Counted from the first letter of the stretch, positions 54,352 to 63,340 are shown. The stretch is 64,000 nt of DNA from Burkholderia sp. Ax-1724 (GCF_011752995.1 NZ_VWWL01000011.1:151596-215595); one strand, 5' to 3'. The notes: generated from the letters alone by a model not told the origin. Numbers and translations are program-made.

Positions 54352-54966
54352 TCAATTGCGGCTCGCAATAGCCACCGCCGCACCGCCGAGCGCAAATGCG
54401 CCAACACGATTGGTAAAGCGAACCGCGCGAGGCGTACGCAGAATAAAACGCGCCTTATGGGCCAAAGATATCCAGCTCAGGTCGATCGCGGCCAGCGTCA
54501 CGAGAGTGACCGACGCAAGAATCGCCCACTGCCGCACACCCACCGACGGGAGATCGATCAACGCAGGCAGCAACGCAATATAGAAAACCATGATCTTCGG
54601 ATTACCCAAGGTAACGGCCATGCCCGCACCGAACATCGACAGTGCGGAAGATCGGCGCGGCAGCGTATCTTCGGCTTCCGTTGCGGGTTGCCGCCACATC
54701 CGGATTGCGAGCCAGAACAGGTAAGCACAGCCCAGCCATCTGATTGCGTGAAAGATGAACTGGAAGGTCTGGGCCAGCATCGTGAGCCCGGCCATTGCCA
54801 TGCTGAGCCAGATCACCTCGCCGATCCACATCGCCGCAACGAAAGGAATCACACCGCGCCATCCTCTCGCGATAACGCGCGAGACCAGTGCGACGACGCT
54901 CGGGCCGGGAGTCGCCGCGTTGAGCAGCAATGCACCTGCAAAGATAGCGACGGATAACAGTTCCAT
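54352..54966 (-). CDS. LysE/RhtB-family amino-acid exporter
   Basis: The start ATG 54966 has AGGGA upstream; the 204-residue product has six helices. NAATPGPSVVALVSRVIARGWR is the family signature near the N-terminus, and AGMAVTLGNPKIMVFYIALLP the second conserved region. It exports an amino acid or derivative that cannot be specified. It lies 25 bp downstream of the META lipoprotein gene and 28 bp upstream of the GNAT gene. Confidence 0.9.
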   Translation of the reverse strand: MELLSVAIFAGALLLNAATPGPSVVALVSRVIARGWRGVIPFVAAMWIGEVIWLSMAMAGLTMLAQTFQFIFHAIRWLGCAYLFWLAIRMWRQPATEAEDTLPRRSSALSMFGAGMAVTLGNPKIMVFYIALLPALIDLPSVGVRQWAILASVTLVTLAAIDLSWISLAHKARFILRTPRAVRFTNRVGAFALGGAAVAIASRN

Positions 54967-54991
54967 GCGGATTTCCCTGATATGAATGGCG

Positions 54992-55813
54992 CTACTGCTC
55001 GACTTTTTCCGACTCCACGACGATGTCCAGCACGTAAGCGACCGACGACCCATCGGCGGGTGGGTTATTGACGGTAAAGCGCTTCACGCGCAGCACGTTG
55101 CGAATACCCGGCGTGTGCGAATAACCCTCGATATCCTGATTCAGCGGCTGCCATTCTCCAGGCGTGCCGGTGGACAACCCATGCTCGTCGAAGTGGCGTT
55201 CACGCACCAGCAGACATTGCCTGTTCGGAATCAGCGGATGGTTGCATGGCACAGTCTGCGGGGCGACTTCGAGGAAGGCCGTTTCGCCGGGACCGCCGAA
55301 GCGTGTTTGCGCGGTGGGCACACCGGTAAAGCTCAGCGTATCACCGTTATCCATGACCAGTTGCAGGCTGGGCACATTGCCGCGAGCCAGCAGGTTCACG
55401 CTGACACTACCGCGCAGGCGCTGCGAAATGGCGTCGTCGAGTGCGGCGAGATTCGGATCGGTGCAGGCCATCATCGTGCTCGCCATCGAGCCGATTTGCA
55501 TGCGGCCTTTCCGGATGCTGTACGCGGCGCCCAGGTTATTGCAGCTATTCACCACGTTCAGCCGGTCAGCGCTGAAGTCCAGTTGCACTGGCTGGTCCGG
55601 TCTCACGAACAGCGCATCGATGTGCGTGCCCTGGCTGTCGATCGCGTTGTTAAGTTGCCAATGGTACCGCCCGAGGATGGTAGTGCCGCTGGTCGATGTC
55701 GTGCTCGCCACAGCGGCGGACGAGGCGAACGATGATGGAGCCGGATTCGTCGCTTCAGGCGAATGCGCGCAGGCGGCTAAAGCGAGCGGCAGTAATAGCG
55801 TGCGGTATTTCAC
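54992..55813 (-). CDS. META (HslJ-like) and DUF4377 domain lipoprotein
   Basis: The start is GTG 55813 with GGAGG 8 bp upstream, giving 273 residues. A lipobox LAAC (Cys15) marks an exported lipoprotein. A META domain follows (YHWQLNNAIDSQG, NSCNNLGAAYSI, MACTDPNL), with its conserved cysteines. A DUF4377 domain follows (LEVAPQTVPCNHPLIPNRQCLLVRER ... PGIRNVLRVKRF). META/HslJ proteins are linked to stress and antibiotic tolerance; the molecular function is unknown. Confidence 0.8.
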   Translation of the reverse strand: MKYRTLLLPLALAACAHSPEATNPAPSSFASSAAVASTTSTSGTTILGRYHWQLNNAIDSQGTHIDALFVRPDQPVQLDFSADRLNVVNSCNNLGAAYSIRKGRMQIGSMASTMMACTDPNLAALDDAISQRLRGSVSVNLLARGNVPSLQLVMDNGDTLSFTGVPTAQTRFGGPGETAFLEVAPQTVPCNHPLIPNRQCLLVRERHFDEHGLSTGTPGEWQPLNQDIEGYSHTPGIRNVLRVKRFTVNNPPADGSSVAYVLDIVVESEKVEQ

Positions 55814-56274
55814 GTCGGTACCTCCGGTGGTTCGGTGGATGTTCCTGGCGGCTGGCCGCGTTAAAGACGGATGAACGAGGGATTCGGGTTGCTTAGGGGA
55901 ATTCCAAGGAGAACCCTCGAATGGTACATCCGACTGCGTTATACCGGGTTTTCGGGCTGATTTAGTCCTGATAGTGAATGTCGACTCGATGCTCGACAGG
56001 ATGACCCAAGCGGATTGCCAATACTCGTGCGTGTGGTTTTTTGTTGGTGAGATTCTTATTTGAGGTTGAATCACAGCTGTGACCTTATTCGGCTTTATGT
56101 CGCGAAGTTCTGGATGCCGAATCTGATTCTCAACGTAGTGACCGGCATTCGATGCCGCATCAATATTCGGACAGGTTTAACAGTTTGTAAAGGTTTTCGT
56201 TCAACGCTATTTTTTAGCGCGCTTCTATCTGATACGATCTGCGCTTCTATTCAGGCATACGCACCGGACTCCTA
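55814..56274. other. Lower-GC intergenic region upstream of the orphan effector
   Basis: About 460 bp between the divergent META and effector genes. A TTCG-N14-TTCG at 56148-56169 does not fit the PIP/hrpII spacing. I see no gene, and the promoter is not obvious. Confidence 0.4.
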
Positions 56275-57312
56275 ATGTTTTTCAGACAAGAAACTTTGTA
56301 CATATACGAGAAGTCAGACTTCTCCTTCGACTCCTGGTTGATTTGGGGCCGTAAGCAGCTTACGCGCGAGGAACAGGATGAAATAAAGGAGGTATTGAGA
56401 ATTGCGCATGAAGACTTCGTGAAGTGGTTCGATCCTGATTCGTGGACAACGAATTGTGCGGACATGCACCAGCTGCGGCATCTGTTGAGAAGCACCGATC
56501 ACACATTGCTTATCCATATTATGAGCAATCATGAGGTCGCCCGGGCAGTACATGAGAAACTCAGAAGCGGTCAGCTGATTTTTATTCCGCCACGGGAGGC
56601 GGTTGGACGGTACATCGAGAACGCGCGGAGGAGGCGTGAGCAGGTGATGGGGAGAGGAAGATCCGCTGTGCCTGAAGAACAGGCCGTGGCTCTTTCCATC
56701 TCGCGTGCTGTCACATCCTACGGCAATGCGTCGCGTGGTCCGGTGGCACCATCGCCTGTGGCTGATTTTATGGCTAACGAAGTGGGTGAGGATGTTGACA
56801 AACTGGTTGGCATGTCTCCGGGTTTGCAGGCGGATTTGAAGAAGTTGGGGGATGCGGGGTGGCAGATAAACTATAGGGAGGCGGGCAAAGGCTCAGATAC
56901 CGATCGATCAAATAGCTTTATCTGGCTAGACTCTACTCTCAAAAATAATCCCAGGACATTGACAGAAACCCTCTCCCACGAAGTTGGGCATGCGATGTAC
57001 TCGTACAAACCAGATTACTCATCAAAAGCCGCTTACGTAAGCGGAACGCTAAAGGACGAGGCGGCGGCGACCATGAACAATATTCGGACTGAACGCGAAA
57101 TTCTTGAACACGGTGGTCCAGACATCGGAATACTTGGAGTCAACCATGCTGCCTACAGTCAAGCTTATGATCAGTTCCTGAAAGATGGGAACACTGCTAC
57201 CTGTCTGGATGCAATCGGAGCTGCATTCGGCAACGAAACCACCTCGAACACACGACAGACCTACGTCGACTACTATGGAAGCTGGTATGAAAATTCCCAC
57301 CCGTTCAGATAA
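56275..57312 (+). CDS. Putative orphan zincin-type antibacterial effector
   Basis: The 345-residue protein has no signal peptide. Residues 1-130 form an acidic N-terminal module ending in LIFIPPREAVGRYIENARRRR, a type I associate with secreted Burkholderia effectors. The C-terminal domain carries ETLSHEVGHAMYSY, an HExxH zinc motif at 235-239, with a candidate third ligand Glu262 in KDEAAATMNNIRTEREI. The gene overlaps the first of three lipoprotein genes by 26 bp. The toxin/immunity layout supports a metallo-effector acting in the periplasm of rival cells. No VgrG or PAAR gene is adjacent. GC is lower than the core. Confidence 0.6.
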   Translation: MFFRQETLYIYEKSDFSFDSWLIWGRKQLTREEQDEIKEVLRIAHEDFVKWFDPDSWTTNCADMHQLRHLLRSTDHTLLIHIMSNHEVARAVHEKLRSGQLIFIPPREAVGRYIENARRRREQVMGRGRSAVPEEQAVALSISRAVTSYGNASRGPVAPSPVADFMANEVGEDVDKLVGMSPGLQADLKKLGDAGWQINYREAGKGSDTDRSNSFIWLDSTLKNNPRTLTETLSHEVGHAMYSYKPDYSSKAAYVSGTLKDEAAATMNNIRTEREILEHGGPDIGILGVNHAAYSQAYDQFLKDGNTATCLDAIGAAFGNETTSNTRQTYVDYYGSWYENSHPFR

Positions 57313-57877
57313 TTTTTTCTGGACGTCTGCAATGCTTTGCCTCGCAATTGGGCTCACTGGGTGTGCAAAAATGACCCAAGACCACAGGAAAAATTCTCAA
57401 ATTATGCAAACATCTATGACACTGTGGCAAACCATCGATGCACTCGCTCAGCATATTCCATTTAGCAAAAATAATGTCGAAAACGTACTATCGGCTCATC
57501 TTGCTGAGAAGGATACCAGTGAGAGTCCTATTCAGAACACGGCATTTCTGTTCTATATAGGCGGTCCCGTCAATCTGACTGATGGTGCTGTAATCAGCAA
57601 CGTGGATTTACGTATCCGGCGCAAGGCAGGACATCCTGGCTTTCTTGTACTCAACATGAAGGGGAGATGTGTCAGTCTTGATGAGGTACGTTCACACTAT
57701 AGTGACCTCAAACTAACATATCCACCTCGCCCCGATTCAACGTATGCCTTTACAGGATACTCGACCTTCCCATCGTGGGGGAGATTGTCATTTAGTTTTC
57801 TGGAGCGCAATCCAAATTGTCTTTCATCATTGTCTTTTGATCCCAAGCCTATCGAAGCGGGCAACATGATGAAGTGA
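57287..57877 (+). CDS. Lipoprotein, immunity candidate copy 1
   Basis: The 196-residue product starts inside the effector gene, so it is probably translationally coupled. Its signal peptide ends in the lipobox LTGC (Cys26). The mature part shares with copies 2 and 3 the strings SPIQNTAF, ISNVDLRIR, GHPGFLVLN and LSFSFLERNPNCL. Periplasmic anchoring fits protection against a toxin delivered to the periplasm. No named family is recognised. Confidence 0.65.
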   Translation: MKIPTRSDNFFWTSAMLCLAIGLTGCAKMTQDHRKNSQIMQTSMTLWQTIDALAQHIPFSKNNVENVLSAHLAEKDTSESPIQNTAFLFYIGGPVNLTDGAVISNVDLRIRRKAGHPGFLVLNMKGRCVSLDEVRSHYSDLKLTYPPRPDSTYAFTGYSTFPSWGRLSFSFLERNPNCLSSLSFDPKPIEAGNMMK

Positions 57878-58349
57878 GCAACCATGGCAAAACGCGGGGT
57901 TGGGAACACGGCCTGCCTCGCGTATGAGCGAGTCGCTCTTACGCTTTAAGCGGTGCACCGGAGCCCAAACCAGCGCTCAAGATTCTCCAAGGCAAAACCA
58001 TATGGCAATCGTAAAAGCATTGGAACAATTCGGCCGATGTCACGACCGGTACGTCGATACGCTCGCGACCAGCAAAGAAGACTAGGTCGACACGCCGAAC
58101 ACGTTGTATACGTCCCTTCAACAGTTGTCCTAGAAGTTGCCGTTGAGTTCGATGAACTCAACATAGAGTCAACATGAATCAAGAACTGCGCATGGCCTTC
58201 GGCAACTCGTCGATAGAGGTCCGCCTTCAGCACAGGAAATGTACCTGCAATCTGATTTAACGAGGTCGATATCTGCTTTACGCTGAACTTCGTCGTCAAT
58301 CTCTTCGATTGACGCAAGCTAACTGAACTACGAGAAGCCGGTATTGCTA
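57878..58349. other. Spacer between immunity copies 1 and 2, no recognised gene
   Basis: About 470 bp interrupts the tandem array. Frames exist on both strands (for example 57946-58317 minus), but none resembles a known protein or the flanking lipoproteins. Broken reading frames on the minus strand suggest a decayed inserted gene. Confidence 0.35.
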
Positions 58350-58934
58350 ATGTTCATTCGTTTTTCAACCATCTTTCTCAAGACACTTACCGTACTCGGC
58401 TTGACAATATTGTCCGCTGGATGCGTTCAAACAGTTGAATCACACCGGATGGATTCACAGGTCGCGCAACCATCTATGACATTGTGGATAGCTATTGATA
58501 CGCTAGCGCAGCAAATCCCATTTAGCAGAAACAAGGTTGAGAACGCCCTCTCGACTCATCTCGTCAAGGGAGATACCAGCAAGAACCCGATTCAGAACAC
58601 TGCATTCCAGTTCTACACAGGTAGCCCCGTCAGGTTAGCGGATGGCATCACTATCAGTAACGTAGATTTACGCATCCGGCACCGTCCTGGGCACCCCGGT
58701 TTTCTCGTACTCAATCTTGGTGGCAGTTGCACCACTCTCGATGCAGTTCGAGAGCACTATCGCGACCTTAGAATCACCGAACACCCTCATGGGCATTCGC
58801 TCGATGAGGCCACATCGTATTCGGCTTTCCTGGAATGGGGAAAACTGTCGTTCGGGTTCCTGGAACGTAATCGCAATTGCTTGGCATATGTTGTCCTCAA
58901 CCCGAAGTACGATGCGGACAACATTGCACAATAG
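58350..58934 (+). CDS. Lipoprotein, immunity candidate copy 2
   Basis: The 194-residue paralogue of copy 1 has lipobox LSAGC (Cys25) and the same conserved blocks (NPIQNTAFQFYTGSPV, ISNVDLRIR, GHPGFLVLN). It diverges most at the C-terminus (NRNCLAYVVLNPKYDADN). Divergence among copies suggests a shift to recognising different toxin variants rather than dosage alone. Confidence 0.65.
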   Translation: MFIRFSTIFLKTLTVLGLTILSAGCVQTVESHRMDSQVAQPSMTLWIAIDTLAQQIPFSRNKVENALSTHLVKGDTSKNPIQNTAFQFYTGSPVRLADGITISNVDLRIRHRPGHPGFLVLNLGGSCTTLDAVREHYRDLRITEHPHGHSLDEATSYSAFLEWGKLSFGFLERNRNCLAYVVLNPKYDADNIAQ

Positions 58935-58974
58935 AGAAATTTACCCTTGAGCTCAATCCTAACGTACTTACCAG

Positions 58975-59577
58975 ATGTTTTTTAATTATAGAAATCCGCT
59001 CTGCTCACATAGCTCGTTCAAGACGATTGCCATGTTCAGCCTGACAATCTGGTTTGCCGGATGTGGATCGACCACTGGACAGTACGAAAAGGATTCGCGG
59101 ACGACGCAATCGTCGAGGACGCTATGGCAGGCTATCGATACGCTAACGCAACAGGCTCCCTTCACCACAGATAAGATTGAGAACGTCCTCGCGACTCATC
59201 TTGTCGTGAAAGATAACAGCAAGAGCCCTATTCAGAACACCGCATTTCAGTTCTACACAGGCGGACCGGTCAATCTGGCTGACGATGTTGTAATCAGCAA
59301 TGTAGATTTACGTATCCGGTATCGGGCAGGACACCCCGGTTTTCTCGTGCTTAACCTTAGCGGTAGCTGTATTACGCTCGATATGGTGCGCGCGCATTAC
59401 CGCAGCCTCAGAGTTACGGACCGTCCGCGCGGCAGATCACTCGATGAAGTCACCTCATACACAACCTCGCTCCATTGGGGGGATCTGTCTTTCAGCTTCA
59501 AGGAGCGCAATCCGAATTGTCTTTCGTCGCTGGCCTTCGATCCCAAACCTATTGAAACAGACAACATGGCGAAGTGA
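58975..59577 (+). CDS. Lipoprotein, immunity candidate copy 3
   Basis: The 200-residue paralogue has lipobox FAGC (Cys30) and shares SPIQNTAFQFYTGGPVNLA, ISNVDLRIR and the ending NCLSSLAFDPKPIETDN. The ending is closer to copy 1 than to copy 2, which suggests that copies 1 and 3 are more recently related or have undergone gene conversion. It lies 40 bp after copy 2. Confidence 0.65.
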   Translation: MFFNYRNPLCSHSSFKTIAMFSLTIWFAGCGSTTGQYEKDSRTTQSSRTLWQAIDTLTQQAPFTTDKIENVLATHLVVKDNSKSPIQNTAFQFYTGGPVNLADDVVISNVDLRIRYRAGHPGFLVLNLSGSCITLDMVRAHYRSLRVTDRPRGRSLDEVTSYTTSLHWGDLSFSFKERNPNCLSSLAFDPKPIETDNMAK

Positions 59578-59635
59578 TAGAAATTTTCCTTCGAGCAGCA
59601 CCTAAACTACTTACCGAGAATTTGAAAAATATCGA

Positions 59636-59657
59636 AGCCGACCCGTCAAGGTCGGCT
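59636..59657 (-). terminator. Rho-independent terminator between convergent genes
   Basis: AGCCGACC (59636-59643) and GGTCGGCT (59650-59657) form an 8-bp stem with a 6-nt loop. On the minus strand it is followed by an A/T-rich tail with a five-T run, which suits the AraC-type regulator gene; it could also stop the lipoprotein transcript. Confidence 0.7.
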
Positions 59658-59664
59658 CCGCCCC

Positions 59665-60537
59665 TCACACCAACGGAATATAAATATCCGTCTGCCACTG
59701 ATCCAACGGCGTCTCCGGATACACACTCAAGTACTGAAAGAACAGCGGCTGATCCCGCAACTCTTCGCCACTCGAAGGAAGCCAGTCGCGATAGATCGGA
59801 TAGATCGTCTCGCCGATATGGTCGGTCGATCCCGTATGCCGCACCACCGCGCACCGGCCAGCCGGAATCAGCAGTTCGCGCACACCATAGCCATTCGGCG
59901 CGACCGCTTCGCCGATCTCTCCGCAGATATCGAAACGGAATTCCTCGGCCGGCGTCGTATCCGGGTTATTGTGCGGGATGCCGAAAGTCCTGCTCGACGA
60001 TACCGGCGATTGTCCGCTTTGCATACGCCAGTCGATAAACTTGCGCACGCTCTCGTTGACAAGTCCTGGCGCGCCGCAATGTTCGAGCGCGGCAACGCGG
60101 GTTTCAGCAAAATCGACAATTTGCACTTGCATGGTCAGCTTCCTTGAAAGATAGGGAACAACGAAATTCGCACTCCAGACATGCCATTTCGGATGCCGCC
60201 GAAACGCGCTCGGCGCCGCGCCGAACACACGCTTGAACGCACGGCTGAAGGCTTCGGGACTGTCGAAGCCCGCGTCGAACGAGGCATCGAGCACCGAGCA
60301 GGACGCTTGCGTGGCGAGGCGGCGGGCCGCTCGACGCAAGCGCATCAGCTGCACGTAGCGCACGACCGGCACGCCGACATACGCGGCGAACTGTCGATGA
60401 AAATGAAACTTCGAGAAGTTCGCGATGCGACTCAGCGCGTCGACCGACAGATCGCCCTCGAGATTCGCGTCGATATAGGCAAGGACGGCGTCGAAACGCT
60501 TCGTATAGGCAGTGGTGGCGTCGGTGTGAGCTTGCAT
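59665..60537 (-). CDS. AraC-family regulator with GyrI-like effector domain
   Basis: From ATG 60537 the product is 290 residues; GTG 60582 would add 15. The N-terminal AraC double HTH spans residues 10-110 (SRIANFSKFHFHRQFAAYVG and SFDAGFDSPEAFSRAFKRVFGAAPS). The C-terminal half is a GyrI/SOUL-like small-molecule domain (VAALEHCGAPGLVN ... CAVVRHTGS). This is the Rob/SoxS-like layout with a ligand-binding domain at the C-terminus. The ligand and targets are unknown. Confidence 0.9.
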   Translation of the reverse strand: MQAHTDATTAYTKRFDAVLAYIDANLEGDLSVDALSRIANFSKFHFHRQFAAYVGVPVVRYVQLMRLRRAARRLATQASCSVLDASFDAGFDSPEAFSRAFKRVFGAAPSAFRRHPKWHVWSANFVVPYLSRKLTMQVQIVDFAETRVAALEHCGAPGLVNESVRKFIDWRMQSGQSPVSSSRTFGIPHNNPDTTPAEEFRFDICGEIGEAVAPNGYGVRELLIPAGRCAVVRHTGSTDHIGETIYPIYRDWLPSSGEELRDQPLFFQYLSVYPETPLDQWQTDIYIPLV

Positions 60538-60686
60538 GGTCTGGTTTGTGCGAGTTCCGATATGGTCGCCGAGGTTGGGCACATCATACCTAGCCGCGCT
60601 TGCTCGATTGTCGATCGGTGCCGCTGCCAGACCGCGCGAATTTGCGTAAACTTGGCTTCGCCTCCTCCACTAGAGACTTTCCGTCG

Positions 60687-61070
60687 ATGCCCTCTTCGAT
60701 CAGCAATTCGCTCCTCTGGATCTTCGACGCATTCGAGCGCAATCCGACCTACGTCCGCCGGCGGATGTTCGGCTGTGACGCCGCTTATATCGACGGCCTG
60801 TTGTGTCTGATCGCCGCCGATCGCGACAAACCCTGGAATGGTCTGCTGGTCTGTACATCGCACGAACGCCATGCCGCGCTCATCGCCGATATACCCGCGT
60901 TGCGGCCGCATCCGGTGCTCGGGAAATGGCTTTATGTGCCGCAGGATGATCTGGCGTTTGAAAGTACTGTGGAGAGGATGACGGAGCTCGTGCTGGCTCG
61001 CGATCCGCGTGTGGGGGTAGAGCCGAAGCCGCGCAAGCGGCGGAGTAAGTCGGCGTTGCCGGATGATTGA
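60687..61070 (+). CDS. Conserved hypothetical protein, possibly TfoX-like
   Basis: Start ATG 60687 (MPSSISNSLLWIFDAFER) gives 127 residues. The segment RRRMFGCDAAYIDGLLCLIA and LGKWLYVPQDD resemble the small TfoX-N-like fold, and the C-terminus is basic (PKPRKRRSK). It diverges from the AraC-type gene, whose regulation it may share. The function is not known. Confidence 0.65.
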   Translation: MPSSISNSLLWIFDAFERNPTYVRRRMFGCDAAYIDGLLCLIAADRDKPWNGLLVCTSHERHAALIADIPALRPHPVLGKWLYVPQDDLAFESTVERMTELVLARDPRVGVEPKPRKRRSKSALPDD

Positions 61071-61315
61071 GGCGGTTCGGTGGGGATTTTTCTGCGTTTA
61101 TTTTCGGCGTGAGCTTCGGGTATGGCTTGTTGGGTGGCGATGTACGGATACTTGCGGCGTCAGACGCTCGCATGGCCTTGTCGATTATGCGCAGCACGTG
61201 CGGAGCCGATCGTAGCGATTACTACCATCGGCTCCGTTGTACTAAGGAATTGCTTTGGCGCTCATCGGCTTTGCGCGATTTGATTCGATCTGCTTCGGCC
61301 TGATGCGATCGTCTA

Positions 61316-62172
61316 GAGCGTGTTAGGCACTTTGGATAATGGGCACGGCATGAACAAGCATGAGCATAGCGAAGACGACGAAATGCAAGCCTGCCAGGGT
61401 TTCGGGCAGGCGTTCGTAGTCGCGTGCCAGTCGCCGGAAGCGATTGAGCCATCCGAAGCTGCGCTCGACCACCCAGCGACGCGGCAACAGCACGAAGCCT
61501 TTCTTCGCCTCGGGCAGTTTGATGACCTGCAACTCCATGCCTTCGTCGCGGGCTGCCTGCGCCGCCGTGTCGCCCGTATAGCCCTGGTCAGCAAAGGCGA
61601 GTTTTACCGTCTGACCGGTGACATGCTGAACCTGACGCGCAAGCTCGCCCACCTGTGCACGCTCCTGCTCGCTGGCCGGCGTAATGTGCACCGCGAGCAG
61701 CAGGCCCAGCGTGTCGACGGCCATATGGACTTTGCTGCCTCGCTTGCGCTTGTGACCGTCATAGCCCGCGCGCGGTCCGCTTTCGCACGTGGACTGCAAC
61801 GTGCGTCCATCCAGAATCACCGCGCTGGGCTGGCCCTGGCGCTCCTGTGCCACGCGCAGCACCGAACGCAAATCGCTGACCATCGCCTCGAAGCAACCCG
61901 CGTTGAGCCAGCGCTGTGTTTGCTGGTAGACCAGCTCCCACGGCGGGAAGTTGGTCGGCAGCATGCGCCACGATGCACCCGCTCGCGCTATCCAGCGCAA
62001 TGCGTTGAACATTTCGCGCAGTTCATATCGGCGCTGCGGCGCATCTTCGCTCATCAGGACGAGGTACGGAGCGGCAAAGCTCCACTCCTCGTCCGATACA
62101 TCTGTTGGGTACGGTTTGCGTTCTGGCATTGCGCCAGGTTACCAGGTTTGGCACAAAGTGCCTAACACGCTC
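61316..62172 (-). mobile_element. IS5-family insertion sequence, complete copy
   Basis: The 857-bp element is bounded by 19-bp perfect terminal inverted repeats beginning GAGCGTGTTAGGCACTTTG (61316-61334 and 62154-62172). A TA duplication flanks it (61314-61315 and 62173-62174), restoring a CTAG target, the usual site of this family. One transposase gene fills it. A second identical-ended copy in inverse orientation begins at 63877. Confidence 0.92.
61323..62129 (-). CDS. IS5-family transposase
   Basis: The 268-residue DDE transposase is complete. The catalytic residues fall in VILDGRTLQS (Asp), LAFADQGYTGD (Asp) and WVVERSFGWLNRFRRLARDYE (Glu with the Y-2-R-3-E-6-K-like motif). A DUF4096-type N-terminal domain is present (YPTDVSDEEWSFAAPYL). 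It appears intact and could be active. Confidence 0.93.
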   Translation of the reverse strand: MPERKPYPTDVSDEEWSFAAPYLVLMSEDAPQRRYELREMFNALRWIARAGASWRMLPTNFPPWELVYQQTQRWLNAGCFEAMVSDLRSVLRVAQERQGQPSAVILDGRTLQSTCESGPRAGYDGHKRKRGSKVHMAVDTLGLLLAVHITPASEQERAQVGELARQVQHVTGQTVKLAFADQGYTGDTAAQAARDEGMELQVIKLPEAKKGFVLLPRRWVVERSFGWLNRFRRLARDYERLPETLAGLHFVVFAMLMLVHAVPIIQSA

Positions 62173-62636
62173 TAGTGTGGGCCGGTTATCGGTTGTTGTC
62201 CGGCGTCTGCAGTCAACGTGACCGTGGTTTTCGCGGATGCATTCCTGCCGCGCGATCCTTTTGCACAAGCGATAGGCGCTTTCGCTCTCTGCGATGCCTC
62301 GGTCAGCAAGTTCGTCGCATGCTGTGCGGTGATGCGGCTGAGCGGGACACCCTTCGCATCGAGCGCGATCACCTGGAACAGTTCGCGGTCGAATTCGAGT
62401 TCCATTTGATACTGCTCCGCTGTGTCCAGCAGCAATTCGAGAAGCTTCTGACGACGCCGTCTTTCGTCGCGCGTAATGGCAGGATTACTACATATCGAAG
62501 ATACGAGTGTGATGAGCGTATCCATTTGAGCTACCTGCCGGTCGCACAGATCGAATGCGGAAAGAGCGAGCTTTTCGTACTGGAGTGCGTCGACGGGCGG
62601 ACGCGAAGCTGGTCGATTTTTGACGGACCTGGTCAT
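62172..62636 (-). CDS. Hypothetical protein of probable phage or satellite origin
   Basis: The start ATG 62636 has GGGAG 8 bp upstream, giving 154 residues. The product is helical (YEKLALSAFDLCDRQVAQMDTLITLV, DERRRRQKLLELLLDTAEQYQMEL) with a basic C-terminus. Its TAG stop falls on the CTAG target of the IS copy, and the last base of the codon is the IS end. The C4-like structure lies immediately upstream, a layout seen in phage or satellite control regions. I cannot name the family. Confidence 0.55.
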   Translation of the reverse strand: MTRSVKNRPASRPPVDALQYEKLALSAFDLCDRQVAQMDTLITLVSSICSNPAITRDERRRRQKLLELLLDTAEQYQMELEFDRELFQVIALDAKGVPLSRITAQHATNLLTEASQRAKAPIACAKGSRGRNASAKTTVTLTADAGQQPITGPH

Positions 62637-62699
62637 TGTGCGATCTCCCTGTTGCTTCATGGGGATGCCTGGACAACCGCTTTTTTTGAGACGGGTGAG

Positions 62700-62885
62700 C
62701 GGGCACATGATCGAGTTAGCAGACCGGCGTTCCAACAATCCGGCGAGCCTTGCGGCTCCTCAACCATAGCCCGCCCATTGAGATATAGACGTGCAGGGTT
62801 AGACGCACACCCGCCTGAGCGGGTGTGCGGTTGGAACGACGGGCTGCTAAACCCGGTCGCCGGGTGTTTCCCGGCGACTTGGTAA
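62700..62885 (-). ncRNA. C4-like antisense RNA region
   Basis: Three hairpins are present: GTCGCCGGG/CCCGGCGAC (62856-62878), CGCACACCCGC/GCGGGTGTGCG with a 4-nt loop (62804-62829), and GAGCC/GGCTC (62745-62758). The single-stranded segment between the first two (62830-62852) is complementary, with two mismatches over about 20 nt, to 62715-62736 further downstream on the minus strand. Stem, antisense arm, stem, then target arm upstream of a coding region is the layout of the P1/P4 phage C4 RNA. Assignment is from memory of that family. Confidence 0.45.
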
Positions 62886-63340
62886 GTATAAGGCAGGAGA
62901 CGTTGGTTTCCTTCTATCTCGAAAGTTAAATGTTTGTTGAGGTAGATGGAGAAATTCAGTCTGCCTCGAACGGGGAGCACAATTGTGGATAACTGAATGG
63001 TCCCATCATCCAACCCGACCGTCCGCCGAGAGCAGTTCGGCTTTAGCCGATATTTCACTAAAGCCACTTGCATCGACTGCGCCAAGAGCCTAACGGTCAC
63101 GACCTTGAGTGAACTAGCGTCATGCTCCAACATCAATGAAGAATATGATAGTGGGGAAGTTGGTTGCCGCCGGAATTCAATTCACGCCGTTGGCGCTCTG
63201 TGGCACACTTCCTATGCCGATGGAATCAGTACGTGAGGACCAAGTTAACTAGATAAAGCCCGCTATCTTGATGGCACTGAAGGTATAGGGGTGCAATGTA
63301 GGTCGTTACGGTACCAGTCTGGAGTATTAAAAGGTAACGA
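62886..63340. other. Moderate-GC spacer inside the IS-flanked segment
   Basis: About 455 bp without a convincing gene. A minus-strand frame (62657-63136) crosses the C4-like hairpins and is probably non-coding or only the leader of the phage-like transcript. The promoter of the 63341 gene should be here. Confidence 0.4.

Noticed and set aside
56148..56169. TTCG-N14-TTCG upstream of the orphan effector
   Set aside because: Spacing is two bases short of the hrpII form and no YANNNT lies at the required distance.
57946..58317. Minus-strand frame of 123 codons between immunity copies 1 and 2
   Set aside because: The translation changes character midway, lacks a ribosome binding site and matches no family I know; it is left as unexplained spacer.
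62657..63136. 159-codon minus-strand frame across the hairpins
   Set aside because: It runs through three strong stem-loops and a complementary arm, so structure explains this sequence better than coding; the downstream gene has its own start and ribosome binding site.
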